From NCBI RefSeq assembly GCF_014203425.1, contig NZ_JACHJC010000001.1, positions 6,102,001 through 6,166,000 on the forward strand: a stretch of DNA of 64,000 nt, given 5' to 3'. Position numbers and translations under genes: made by a program. The stretch comes from Micromonospora echinospora. Its GTDB lineage: Bacteria; Actinomycetota; Actinomycetes; Mycobacteriales; Micromonosporaceae. The notes under the pieces are model-generated. The model ran no database searches. It saw only the letters and a program-made list of their open reading frames with translations, and was not told the DNA's origin. Shown here piece after piece: positions 10,865 through 19,712 of this stretch (the stretch's first letter is position 1; each line of letters begins with the position of its first letter).

Positions 10865-11518
10865 ATGCGTACCGATCTGATCCGCAAGACCGTTCTGACC
10901 GCTGCCGGTATCGCCGCCACCGCCGGTGGCATCGCCGGCCCCGCCGTCGCCGCCCAGGCCACCCCGGCCGAGCGCGCCGCCGCCCAGGTCACCACCGACC
11001 GCAAGCACGGCGAGCGAGAGCTCGACGTGCGCTACGAAGCCCAGCCCAACTTCTACTTCTGCGGCCCCGCCGCCGCCCGTAACGCGCTGAGCGTGCAGGG
11101 CAAGAACATCGACGTGCACGCCATGGCCAAGGAGATGGGCACCACCGAGTCCGGCACCAACTCCATCAACGACATCACCCCCGTGCTGAACAAGGAGACC
11201 GGTAAGGACGTCTACAAGTCCACCGAGATCCCCATGGACAAGGCCCGCGACCGCGACAAGGTCGACAAGCTGCGCGCCGACGTGGTACGTACGGTCGACG
11301 ACGGCCGTGCCGTGGTGGCCAACATCGCCGGCACCGCGACCGACACCGACGGCAACGCCCACTCCTTCGAGGGCGGCCACTACATCAGCGTGGTCGGCTA
11401 CCGCGACGACGGGAAGATCGTGACGATCGCCGACTCGGCCAACCCGACCCAGGCCTCCTACCGGATGGACGTGGACGAGCTCGCCCGCTGGATCGCCAGC
11501 CGCGGCTACAGCTCCTGA
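10865..11518 (+). CDS. Secreted C39-like (papain-fold) cysteine peptidase
   Basis: The 217-residue protein carries a Sec signal peptide (MRTDLIRKT, hydrophobic core, cleavage near AVAA-QA at about residue 30). The mature domain shows a papain-type triad: Cys66 in NFYFCGPAAARNAL, His172 in GGHYISVVGY and Asp190 in VTIADSANP. This matches the peptidase C39-like group (C39_2). It should act outside the cell as a peptidase, or as an amidase-like enzyme on peptides. It is a single gene with a good GAGGAG site 9 nt before the ATG and a very strong terminator behind it. No bacteriocin precursor lies next to it, so a role in leader cleavage is not supported. Confidence 0.82.
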   Translation: MRTDLIRKTVLTAAGIAATAGGIAGPAVAAQATPAERAAAQVTTDRKHGERELDVRYEAQPNFYFCGPAAARNALSVQGKNIDVHAMAKEMGTTESGTNSINDITPVLNKETGKDVYKSTEIPMDKARDRDKVDKLRADVVRTVDDGRAVVANIAGTATDTDGNAHSFEGGHYISVVGYRDDGKIVTIADSANPTQASYRMDVDELARWIASRGYSS

Positions 11519-11525
11519 CCGAACA

Positions 11526-11561
11526 CGAAGGGCCCGACCCCCACCGGGGTCGGGCCCTTCG
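11526..11561. terminator. Strong bidirectional terminator
   Basis: A perfect 16-bp stem (arms 11526-11541 and 11546-11561) closes a 4-nt loop between the converging peptidase and dusB genes. The ends read CGAAGGG/CCCTTCG, so an A/T-rich foot faces each direction. It should terminate both transcripts. Confidence 0.88.
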
Positions 11562-11572
11562 GCGCGTCCGGG

Positions 11573-12736
11573 TCAGCCGCCGGAGTCGTCCAGTTCGGCG
11601 CCGTCCGGCGGGGTGTCGTCGTCGCGGCTGGCCAGCCACCCGTCGGGCAGGAACACCTTGCCCGGGGAGTTGGTGCGACCGCGCGGCTGGCCCAGGTTCT
11701 CCACCGGGAACGGTACGGCCGGGTCGAGCTTGCCGAGCAGGTCGTCGAGCTGTGCCAGGCTCTCGATCATGGCAAGCGAGCGGCGCAGCTCGCTGCCGAT
11801 CGGGAAGCCCTTGAGGTACCAGGCGACGTGCTTGCGGAAGTCGGTGCAGCCGTCCCGCTCGCCCCGGGCCGGGTTGCGGGCGCCGGCCACGAACTGCTCC
11901 ACCAGCAGCTCGGCGTGCCGGCGCATGGTCACCGCCACCTCGCCGAGCGAGGGCAGCCGCCGTTCGGGGCTGCCGTTGAACGCGGCCTCCAGGTCGGCGA
12001 AGAGCCACGGCCGGCCCAGGCAGCCGCGCCCGATCACCACGCCGTCGACGCCGGTGTGCGCGACCATCCGCAGCGCGTCGTCGGCCTCCCAGATGTCGCC
12101 GTTGCCGAGCACCGGCACGTCGAGGGCCGCCTTGAGCGTGGCGATCGCGTCCCAGTCGGCGGTGCCGGAGTAGCGCTGCGCGGCCGTACGCCCGTGCAGG
12201 GCGACCGCCGCGACGCCCGCGTCCTGTGCGGCAAGCCCCGCCTCGACGTACGTCAGGTGGTCGTCGTCGATGCCCTTGCGCATCTTGACCGTGACCGGCA
12301 CCCCGGCGGGTGACGCGGCGTCCACCGCGGCCTTGACCAGCCTGGCGAAGAGCCGGCGGCGCCACGGCAGGGCCGAGCCGCCGCCACGGCGGGTGACCTT
12401 GGGTACGGGGCAGCCGAAGTTCAGGTCGATGTGGTCGGCGAGGTCACGCTCGACCACGATCCGCACGGCGGCGGCGGTGATCTCCGGGTCGGTGCCGTAG
12501 AGCTGGAGGCTGCGGGGCTGCTCCTCGGCGCCGAAGGCGATCATGCGGAGCGTCTTGGGGTTCCGCTCGACGAGCGCCCGGGTGGTGATCATCTCGCAGA
12601 CGTAGATGCCGCCGCCCTGCTCGCGGCAGAGCCGGCGGAAGCCGACGTTGGTGATCCCGGCCATCGGCGCGAGCACCACCGGCGGCCACACCTGGTGCGG
12701 GCCGATGGTCAGCGCGGGCAGCGTCGGGGCAGTCAC
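11573..12736 (-). CDS. dusB: tRNA-dihydrouridine synthase (DusB type)
   Basis: Dus enzymes reduce uridine in the tRNA D-loop using FMN and NAD(P)H. The 387-residue protein has the FMN-binding start VVLAPMAGITNVGFRRLC, the active-site Cys109 in NFGCPVPKVTRRGGGSAL, the TVKMRKGID strand, the HGRTAAQRYSG loop and VLGNGDIW / VIGRGCLGRPW phosphate-binding motifs. Length is normal for the family, with an actinobacterial C-terminal extension. It starts at GTG (12736) with no Shine-Dalgarno sequence; a TACACT hexamer 6 nt upstream, lying at the end of a 56-bp repeat, suggests a leaderless message. Confidence 0.95.
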   Translation of the reverse strand: MTAPTLPALTIGPHQVWPPVVLAPMAGITNVGFRRLCREQGGGIYVCEMITTRALVERNPKTLRMIAFGAEEQPRSLQLYGTDPEITAAAVRIVVERDLADHIDLNFGCPVPKVTRRGGGSALPWRRRLFARLVKAAVDAASPAGVPVTVKMRKGIDDDHLTYVEAGLAAQDAGVAAVALHGRTAAQRYSGTADWDAIATLKAALDVPVLGNGDIWEADDALRMVAHTGVDGVVIGRGCLGRPWLFADLEAAFNGSPERRLPSLGEVAVTMRRHAELLVEQFVAGARNPARGERDGCTDFRKHVAWYLKGFPIGSELRRSLAMIESLAQLDDLLGKLDPAVPFPVENLGQPRGRTNSPGKVFLPDGWLASRDDDTPPDGAELDDSGG

Positions 12737-12742
12737 CGCACA

Positions 12743-12748
12743 AGTGTA
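12743..12748 (-). promoter_or_regulatory. -10 hexamer TACACT of dusB
   Basis: On the reverse strand TACACT is followed by 6 nt and then the dusB GTG. Five of its six bases belong to the adjacent 56-bp repeat copy; the last T is outside it. Confidence 0.6.
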
Positions 12749-12799
12749 AGGAAGGGCCCCTTCTTAACGTCTCCGGTAGAGCAGGGGCCCCTTCTTAAC
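12744..12799 (-). repeat. 56-bp double-palindrome repeat, copy A
   Basis: Read on the reverse strand it has two palindromic units, each like GTTAAGAAGGGGCCCC with an inverted right arm, joined by a short CCGGAGAC-type spacer and ending CCTTACAC. It is identical in length to copies at 13883 and 45741, with 5 differences from copy B in the first unit and spacer. It lies upstream of dusB and points toward it. Confidence 0.85.
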
Positions 12800-12914
12800 A
12801 GGACCCATATCACAGCCGGCCCGCCACGAGACGGTTCTCCACACCAGGGCCCGGTGTCCACAGGGCGGGCGAGCGGGCCGGAAGAGAAGCGGTCGAGCGC
12901 GCAGGCTGCCGCGC

Positions 12915-13877
12915 ATGCCTGAACAGCCACCCGAACTCAGCGACCTGGCGGAACGCCAGCAGCAGATCGTCACGCGGACGCAGCTTCTCGGCGTCGGATT
13001 CGACGACATGTACCTGTACCGGCAGACCCGGCGCGGCCTGTGGCAGCGCGTCCTGCCGGCGACGTACGCGCTCGTCAGCGGCACCCTCACCGACGAGCAG
13101 CGACGCATCTCGGCGGCACTCTACGCGGGCGCCGACGCACAGCTCACCGGCCTGGCGGCCCTCATCTGGTACGGCTTCCGGCACAGCCCGCGCACCGCTG
13201 ACGTACACCTGATCCTGCCGCACCACGTGCGACGCCGCTCGGCCGGTCACGCGGTGATCGCGCGGGCCCTGGAGCTTGATCCGCGCGCCCGGCGGGCCGC
13301 GCTGTACCCGGTGTGCTCGCCGGCCCGGGCGGTGGTGGACGCCGCCCGCGACCTGCGCCACCTGCGGCCGGTACGGGCGACGGTGGCCGAGGCGGTGCAG
13401 CGCGGTTTCACCGACCTGGCCAGCCTGGACGTGGAGATCCGGCGGGCCCGGCGCAGCCGCACCGCCCTGATCCGGAAGGCGTTCGCGGAGATCACCGACG
13501 GGGCCCGCTCGGCGCCGGAGACGGAGCTGCGGGAGTGCCTGGGCAGCAGCCGCGTGCTCACCGAGATCCTGTGGAATCCGCGGCTGTCGGCGGCCGACGG
13601 CGCCCGGCTGCCGACGCCGGACGGCTACCTCGCCGAGTGCGCGGTGGCGCTGGAGGTCGACTCGCGGGAGTACCACCTCGGCCCGGCCGACTGGGCGCGG
13701 ACGCTGGACCGGCACAACGAGCTGAGCCGGCACGGGGTGCTCGTTCTGCACTTCACGCCGGCGCAGATCCGCCGGGAGCCGGGCCGCGTGCGGCGCACGG
13801 TGGAGGACGCGTACGCGGCCCGGCGCGGCGTGGGCGGCGGAACCGGGGTACGGGCGGAGCCGATCTCCCCCGGGTGA
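12915..13877 (+). CDS. AbiEi-type winged-helix / DUF559-like nuclease-fold protein
   Basis: The 320-residue protein begins with an AbiEi-like N-terminal domain (ERQQQIVTRTQLLGVGFDD, then RGLWQRVLPATYAL). It ends with a PD-(D/E)xK-like region related to DUF559 and Vsr proteins: LPTPDGYLAE, CAVALEVDSREYH and HNELSRHGVLVLHFTPAQIR. The first domain is the antitoxin-type winged helix of the AbiE type IV system, but no AbiEii nucleotidyltransferase toxin is next to it. Orphan genes of this layout are common in actinobacteria, and function is unknown. It is flanked on both sides by inverted copies of the 56-bp repeat, an odd setting. The ATG at 12915 lacks a strong ribosome site. Confidence 0.75.
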   Translation: MPEQPPELSDLAERQQQIVTRTQLLGVGFDDMYLYRQTRRGLWQRVLPATYALVSGTLTDEQRRISAALYAGADAQLTGLAALIWYGFRHSPRTADVHLILPHHVRRRSAGHAVIARALELDPRARRAALYPVCSPARAVVDAARDLRHLRPVRATVAEAVQRGFTDLASLDVEIRRARRSRTALIRKAFAEITDGARSAPETELRECLGSSRVLTEILWNPRLSAADGARLPTPDGYLAECAVALEVDSREYHLGPADWARTLDRHNELSRHGVLVLHFTPAQIRREPGRVRRTVEDAYAARRGVGGGTGVRAEPISPG

Positions 13878-13882
13878 CGGGT

Positions 13883-13938
13883 GTTAAGAAGGGGCCCCTT
13901 CTCTACGCCAGGCGTTAAGAAGGGGCCCTTCCTTACAC
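13883..13938 (+). repeat. 56-bp double-palindrome repeat, copy B
   Basis: Same composite repeat as copy A but on the forward strand: GTTAAGAAGGGGCCCCTTCT, spacer, then a second GTTAAGAAGGGGCCC unit ending CCTTACAC. It lies 5 bp after the AbiEi/DUF559-like gene and 3 bp before the end of convergent glyS. Each unit could fold into a hairpin and act as a terminator for either gene. Confidence 0.85.
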
Positions 13939-13941
13939 CGC

Positions 13942-15321
<1,380 letters not shown>

Positions 15322-15434
15322 GTTTCCTCCTACGCCGGCTGGCGGTCGGCGCGGTTGAGATGGATGGAACCGGGCTGTTCGGGACAACGGTACGACCGCG
15401 TTCGTCCCGGGCCCAGCAGAATACCGGGGGCCGG

Positions 15435-15977
15435 TCAGCTCACCCCGCAGACCTCCACGCCGCCCGTCTGCTGGTCCGGGGCCAGCGTCACGGTCTGCGC
15501 CTCCCGCCGGCCGCCGGCCAGCGTGACGTCCACCGGCACGGTGAGCGTGGTGATGTCGACCTCGCCGACCCGGTAGCCGGAGATCTGCGGCTCGGTGGCG
15601 ACCCGCCGCTCGAACTCCCGCCGGGGCTCGCGTCGGCGGAGGTCGTCGCAGAGCGTGTCGTACGCCTTGGACCACTCCCGGGCCACGAGCGCCTGGTAGT
15701 AGTCGCTGGTGACGGCCCGGCCCTGCTCGCCGATCGCCTGGGCGTTGCTCACCGCCAGGCCGACCACCGCCGCGCCGCCCCCGCCGCAGCAGATCAGCAC
15801 GGCCAGCGCGCCGGCGCCGAGGCCGAGCCAGAGCCGGGTCCGCCCGCCCTCGGTGGGCGGGGCGGCGAACGGCGGCGCGGCGCCGGGACCGGGCGGCGGC
15901 GCGGGTGTCCCCGGGTCCGCCGGCGGCGCGGGCGGCACTGACGACGGGGGTGGCGCGGCCGGTCCGGGAGCGGTCAT
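15435..15977 (-). CDS. Proline-rich single-span membrane protein
   Basis: The 180-residue product has a Pro/Ala/Gly-rich cytoplasmic N-terminus (about 1-45), one membrane helix with a CC pair ([20 protein letters not shown]) and an extracytoplasmic domain of about 105 residues ([39 protein letters not shown]). The outer part has the alpha-then-beta pattern of small NTF2/DUF4878-like domains and two cysteines that could pair. Such proteins are common in actinobacteria and have no assigned role. The ATG at 15977 is the best start. Confidence 0.72.
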   Translation of the reverse strand: MTAPGPAAPPPSSVPPAPPADPGTPAPPPGPGAAPPFAAPPTEGGRTRLWLGLGAGALAVLICCGGGGAAVVGLAVSNAQAIGEQGRAVTSDYYQALVAREWSKAYDTLCDDLRRREPRREFERRVATEPQISGYRVGEVDITTLTVPVDVTLAGGRREAQTVTLAPDQQTGGVEVCGVS

Positions 15978-16002
15978 ACGCGCCAGGGTAGTGCCCCGGC
16001 AC

Positions 16003-16344
16003 TCACCGGTAAGGACCTGCGGCCCGATCGCTGGCGACGACGACGATCTCCCCATCGGGGGCGGCGGCGGCGAGCGTCTCGTACGCCGACGGCTCGTCCA
16101 CCGATCGGGCGAGCAGCGGCACGGCGGTGACCTTGACGTCGAACCCGCCGAGCGCCCGCCGGTACGCCCCGACCGACTCCCACTCGGTGAGCAGGCACCA
16201 GTGGTCCGGGTCGTCGAGCGCCCGCAGCAGCTCGCCGCGCAGGTAGCCGGGGCGGGCGGCGAGCGCGGCCAGCGCGGCGTGCGCCTCCCGGGTGAACTCG
16301 TCCACCGTTTCGGCTTCCACCACGAACCGGTTGGTGACCAGCAC
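16003..16344 (-). CDS. Antibiotic biosynthesis monooxygenase (ABM) domain protein
   Basis: The 113-residue product has the ABM/HmoA-like ferredoxin fold: VTNRFVVEAETVDEFTREAHAALAALAARPGYLRGELLRALDD, then HWCLLTEWESVGAYRRAL. Relatives are cofactor-free monooxygenases or heme-degrading enzymes; the haem-type residues cannot be confirmed here. GTG at 16344 follows AGGAGG at 7 nt. It is divergent from the small membrane protein starting 27 bp away. Confidence 0.78.
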   Translation of the reverse strand: MLVTNRFVVEAETVDEFTREAHAALAALAARPGYLRGELLRALDDPDHWCLLTEWESVGAYRRALGGFDVKVTAVPLLARSVDEPSAYETLAAAAPDGEIVVVASDRAAGPYR

Positions 16345-16358
16345 GGCGTTCCTCCTCG

Positions 16359-16364
16359 TAGAGT
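16359..16364 (+). promoter_or_regulatory. -10 hexamer TAGAGT of a leaderless transcript
   Basis: TAGAGT is followed by 7 nt and the ATG at 16372. No Shine-Dalgarno sequence is present for that gene, so a leaderless message is likely. Confidence 0.5.
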
Positions 16365-16371
16365 TTGTGGC

Positions 16372-16635
16372 ATGCAGCGTACGCAGAGTCCCGTGCTGTC
16401 CCGGTTGGCACGGCTCAACCCGACGGCGGTGTTCCTCGCCGTACTGGCCCTGATGCTGGTCGGCCTCTTCGCGCCCGGCCCGGCGGGCGGCGTCCTGCTG
16501 CTGGCGCTGGCCGGCGGCCTGGTCTGGCTGATGTCGGTCACCTGGCCGGTGCAGGCCCCGGCGACCCGCATTCTCCGGCTGGTGATGCTCACCCTGTTGA
16601 TCACGGTGGCGCTGGCGAAGCTCATGGTCGGCTGA
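16372..16635 (+). CDS. Small membrane protein, unknown function
   Basis: The 87-residue product has a short basic start (MQRTQSPVLSRLARLNP) and two to three hydrophobic segments (AVFLAVLALMLVGLF; GVLLLALAGGLVWLM; LVMLTLLITVALAKLMV). A conserved-looking TRILRL linker joins the last two. It belongs to a type of small actinobacterial membrane protein without known function. It is probably leaderless and lies between the ABM gene and the zinc-uptake operon. Confidence 0.7.
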   Translation: MQRTQSPVLSRLARLNPTAVFLAVLALMLVGLFAPGPAGGVLLLALAGGLVWLMSVTWPVQAPATRILRLVMLTLLITVALAKLMVG

Positions 16636-16685
16636 CTGCGGGAGCAGAGCCGAGCTGACCTGCGCTGACATGCAATCATGCGTTT

Positions 16686-16715
16686 TTGACAATAGTTTTC
16701 GTTGTCGCGGACAGT
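16686..16715 (+). promoter_or_regulatory. znuA promoter (TTGACA-N18-GACAGT)
   Basis: A consensus -35 TTGACA (16686-16691) is followed after 18 nt by GACAGT (16710-16715), 7 nt before the znuA ATG. This predicts a leaderless message. The zinc operator lies between and over these elements. Confidence 0.55.
16687..16707. promoter_or_regulatory. Zur box
   Basis: TGACAATAGTTTTCG followed by TTGTCG has GACAA...TTGTC arms and closely fits the actinobacterial Zur operator (TGaaAATnATTTTCA-like). It covers the promoter of znuABC, whose zinc function makes the assignment strong. Confidence 0.8.
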
Positions 16716-16722
16716 TGAGCCC

Positions 16723-17676
16723 ATGACCGTTCGCGCACCTCGCCGTATCCTGACCGCCGCAGCCGCCGCCCTGCTCGCCGCCGCCGGCCTGACCGCCTGC
16801 GCGGACGGCACGGGCGCCGCGAGCGAGCCGGGCAAGGTCGGCGTGGTCGCCGCGTTCTACCCGCTGCAGTTCCTGTCCGAGCGGATCGGCGGCGACACGG
16901 TCACGGTCAGCAACCTGACCAAGCCCGGCGCGGAGCCGCACGACCTGGAACTCAACCCGCGGCAGGTCGGCCAGGTCGTCGACGCCGACGTGGTCGTCTA
17001 CCTCAGCGGCTTCCAGCCGGCGGTGGACGAGGCGGTGGAGCAGAACGGCGGCGACCGCGCGTTCGACGTGGCGGGCGTCACGCCGCTGCGGGACGCCGCC
17101 GCCGGTGGTCACGACCACGACCACGAGGGTGAGGGGGAGGCCGGGCACTCCGGGGAGGGCGGCGGCAAGGACCCGCACGTCTGGCTCGACCCGACCCGGC
17201 TGGCCACCATCGGCGACAAGCTCGCCGAGCGCCTCGGCAAGGCCGACCCGGAGCACGCCGCCGACTACACCGCCCGCGCCGGCGCGCTGCGCGCCGAGCT
17301 GACGAAGCTGGACACCGAGTTCACCGACGGGCTGCGCACCTGCACGCGCCGGGAGATCGTGACCAGCCACGCCGCGTTCGGTTACCTCACCGAGCGCTAC
17401 CGACTGGAGCAGATCGGCATCAGCGGGCTCACCCCGGAGTCCGAGCCGTCCCCGCAGCGCCTCGCCGAGGTCGCCGAGGAGGCCCGCGAGCACCAGGCCG
17501 GCACGATCTTCTTCGAGACGCTGGTCAGCCCGAAGGTCGCCGAGACGATCGCGCGCGAGGTGGGCGCGAAGACGGCGGTGCTGGACCCGCTGGAGGGCCC
17601 GCCCGCCGACGGCGACTACCTCTCCGCGATGCGCGCCAACCTGCAGACCCTGCGAACCGCCCTGGACTGTTCATGA
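16723..17676 (+). CDS. znuA: Zinc ABC transporter substrate-binding lipoprotein
   Basis: ZnuA-type proteins capture Zn2+ outside the cell and pass it to the ZnuB permease. The 317-residue precursor has a lipoprotein signal ending LTACA, the cluster A-I metal-site residues (His in GAEPHDLEL, His in KDPHVWLDP, His in TSHAAFGYL, Asp in AVLDPLEG) and a His/Asp/Glu-rich loop (GGHDHDHEGEGEAGH) typical of zinc rather than manganese transporters. It is the first gene of the znuACB operon and its stop overlaps the next start (ATGA). The Zur box just upstream predicts derepression in zinc starvation. Confidence 0.94.
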   Translation: MTVRAPRRILTAAAAALLAAAGLTACADGTGAASEPGKVGVVAAFYPLQFLSERIGGDTVTVSNLTKPGAEPHDLELNPRQVGQVVDADVVVYLSGFQPAVDEAVEQNGGDRAFDVAGVTPLRDAAAGGHDHDHEGEGEAGHSGEGGGKDPHVWLDPTRLATIGDKLAERLGKADPEHAADYTARAGALRAELTKLDTEFTDGLRTCTRREIVTSHAAFGYLTERYRLEQIGISGLTPESEPSPQRLAEVAEEAREHQAGTIFFETLVSPKVAETIAREVGAKTAVLDPLEGPPADGDYLSAMRANLQTLRTALDCS

Positions 17677-18437
17677 CCTCACCCGTGATCGAGATCGCGC
17701 ACGCCACAGTCGGCTACGACGGCCGCCCGGTGCTGCGCGACGTCTCGCTGACAGTGACCGCCGGAGAGGTGGTCGCCGTGCTCGGCGCCAACGGCTCCGG
17801 CAAGTCGACGCTCGTGCGCGCCGCGCTCGGCCTGGTTCCGGTCGGCGCCGGGTCGGTCGCCCTGTTCGGCACGCCGCAGCGCCGCTTCCGGCAGTGGCAC
17901 CGCATCGGGTACGTGCCGCAGCGGCTCGGCGCGGGCAGCGGTGTGCCCGCCACCGTGCGCGAGGTGGTGGCGTCCGGGCGGCTGGCCCGCCGCGGCGTGC
18001 TGCGGCCCGCCGGGCGGGCGGACCGGGAGGCGGTGGCGGCGGCGCTGGACGCGGTCGGGCTCGCCGACCGGGCCGGTGACCCGGTGTCCACGCTCTCCGG
18101 CGGCCAGCAGCAGCGCACCCTGATCGCCCGCGCGCTCGCCGGCGGGCCGGAGCTGCTGGTGCTCGACGAGCCGACCGCCGGGGTGGACGCGGCCAGCCAG
18201 GAGGCGTTCGCCGGGGCGCTGCGCTCGTTCCGCGACGGCGGCGGCACGGTGCTGCTCGTCGCGCACGAGCTGGGGCCGCTGCGCCCGCTGATCAGCCGGG
18301 CCGTGGTGGTGCACCAGGGCGGCATCGCCCACGACGGCGCGGTGCCGGAGCCGGCCGGCCACCACGCCGACCCGGACCACGAGCACGTGCACCCGCACTG
18401 CGACGAGGAGCCCGCCGGGCTCTGGACAGGCATCTGA
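17673..18437 (+). CDS. znuC: Zinc ABC transporter ATP-binding protein
   Basis: The 254-residue ATPase of the zinc importer has Walker A GANGSGKST (about 38-46), Q-loop, signature LSGGQQQR, Walker B LLVLDEPTAGVD and a switch His in LLVAHEL. The C-terminus adds a His/Asp/Glu-rich tail (HHADPDHEHVHPHCDEE) that may bind zinc, a feature seen in zinc-specific ATPases. It is translationally coupled to znuA and is followed one base later by znuB. Confidence 0.94.
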   Translation: MTSPVIEIAHATVGYDGRPVLRDVSLTVTAGEVVAVLGANGSGKSTLVRAALGLVPVGAGSVALFGTPQRRFRQWHRIGYVPQRLGAGSGVPATVREVVASGRLARRGVLRPAGRADREAVAAALDAVGLADRAGDPVSTLSGGQQQRTLIARALAGGPELLVLDEPTAGVDAASQEAFAGALRSFRDGGGTVLLVAHELGPLRPLISRAVVVHQGGIAHDGAVPEPAGHHADPDHEHVHPHCDEEPAGLWTGI

Positions 18438-18438
18438 G

Positions 18439-19314
18439 ATGGACCTCTTCCAGTACGACTTCATGCTCCGCGCTCTGTTCGGCGCGCTGATCATCGGGTT
18501 GGCCGCGCCCGCGCTCGGCATCTACCTGGTGCAGCGGCGGCTGGCGTTGATCGGCGACGGGATCGGGCACGTGGCGCTCACCGGCGTCGGCGCGGGCCTG
18601 CTGCTCAACCGCTCCCCCGTGCTGGTGGCGGTGATCGCCGCGACGCTCGGCGCGATCGTCATCGAGCTGGTCCGGGCGTACGGGCGCACCTCCGGTGACC
18701 TGGCGCTGGCGCTGCTGTTCTACGGCGGCATCGCCGGTGGCGTGGTGCTGGTCGGGCTCTCCGACGCCAGCAGCGGGGCGCTCAACGCGTACCTGTTCGG
18801 GTCGCTGACCACCACCTCGCAGGGCGACCTGGTCACCATCGGCGTGCTCGGCGCGGCGCTGCTGGTGACCATGCTGGTGCTGCGCCCGGCGCTGTTCGCG
18901 GTCTGCCACGACGAGGAGTACGCGCGCGTCTCCGGCCTGCCGGTACGCGCGCTGAACCTGATCATCGCGGTCGGCACCGCGATCACGGTGACGATCGCCA
19001 TGCGGGCGGTCGGCGTGCTGCTGATCAGCGCGCTGATGGTGGTGCCGGTGGCCACCGCGCAGCAGGTGACCCGGGGCTTCCGGTCCACCATGGCGGCGGC
19101 CATGGCGCTGGGGCTGTTCGCCGCCGGCGCCGGGGTCTGGGTAGCGGCAACCGCGGACACCGCGCCCGGCGCGTCGGTGGTGCTGGTGGCGATCGGCTCG
19201 TTCCTGCTGGTCGCGCTCGGGGCGGCCGGTGTGCGGGCGGTGCGGCGCCGGACCGGGAACGACCGGGTCGCGCCGCAGGCCGAGCCCGCCGAGCACGAGG
19301 TGCTGCTCGGATGA
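18439..19314 (+). CDS. znuB: Zinc ABC transporter permease
   Basis: The 291-residue protein is an ABC-3 family permease with about eight to nine hydrophobic helices. Family motifs include LVQRRLALIGDGIGHVALTG near the N-terminus, GDLALALLFYGGIAGGV and TIAMRAVGVLLISALMVVPVATA. It forms the channel for Zn2+ with ZnuC. The cytoplasmic tail is short and charged. It is the third gene of the operon, and the SmtB-type ArsR gene follows after 43 bp. Confidence 0.94.
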   Translation: MDLFQYDFMLRALFGALIIGLAAPALGIYLVQRRLALIGDGIGHVALTGVGAGLLLNRSPVLVAVIAATLGAIVIELVRAYGRTSGDLALALLFYGGIAGGVVLVGLSDASSGALNAYLFGSLTTTSQGDLVTIGVLGAALLVTMLVLRPALFAVCHDEEYARVSGLPVRALNLIIAVGTAITVTIAMRAVGVLLISALMVVPVATAQQVTRGFRSTMAAAMALGLFAAGAGVWVAATADTAPGASVVLVAIGSFLLVALGAAGVRAVRRRTGNDRVAPQAEPAEHEVLLG

Positions 19315-19345
19315 GGCCCTACCGGCTGACGCAGCTGGGATTGGT

Positions 19346-19351
19346 TACCGT
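19346..19351 (+). promoter_or_regulatory. -10 hexamer TACCGT of the ArsR gene
   Basis: TACCGT is followed by 6 nt and the GTG at 19358, so the regulator probably has its own leaderless promoter within the znu cluster. Confidence 0.5.
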
Positions 19352-19357
19352 TACAGG

Positions 19358-19660
19358 GTGACCGGCACGAACGGGTACGACGCCTTCGAGGGTGCGGGTG
19401 ACCTGCTGCGCGCGCTATCGGCCCCGATCCGGCTCGCGATCGTGAGCGAACTGGCCGAGGGCGAGCGCTGCGTGCACGAACTGGTCGAGAAGCTCGGCGC
19501 GCCGCAGCCGCTGGTCTCCCAGCACCTGCGCGTGCTGCGCGGCGCCGGGGTGGTACGCGGGTCGCGGCGCGGCCGGGAGATCGCGTACGCCCTGGTGGAC
19601 GACCACGTCGCGCACATCGTGGCGGACGCGGTCAGCCACGCCGGTGAAGGGCCGTCCTGA
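19358..19660 (+). CDS. ArsR/SmtB-family zinc-sensing repressor
   Basis: The 100-residue winged-helix protein has the ArsR core (LLRALSAPIRLAIVSELAEGERCVHELVEKL, recognition helix QPLVSQHLRVLRGAGVV, wing RGSRRGREIAYALV). The last helix carries D81-x-H83-x10-H94-x2-E97, the exact spacing of the alpha-5 zinc site of SmtB (D104, H106, H117, E120). It is therefore expected to release DNA when zinc is bound and to control a zinc-related target. In M. tuberculosis the comparable gene (Rv2358) sits beside zur; no zur gene follows here. GTG at 19358 is chosen from the -10 spacing. Confidence 0.88.
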   Translation: MTGTNGYDAFEGAGDLLRALSAPIRLAIVSELAEGERCVHELVEKLGAPQPLVSQHLRVLRGAGVVRGSRRGREIAYALVDDHVAHIVADAVSHAGEGPS

Positions 19661-19712
19661 GGCGCGAAACTGTCTCGTGCCGGGGCGCCCGCGTCGTGGC
19701 AGGCTGTCCGGC

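Noticed and set aside
15322..16002. Long N-terminal extension of glyS
   Set aside because: The conserved synthetase begins right after the ATG at 15321, which has a good ribosome site, and the extension lies opposite or over another supported gene.
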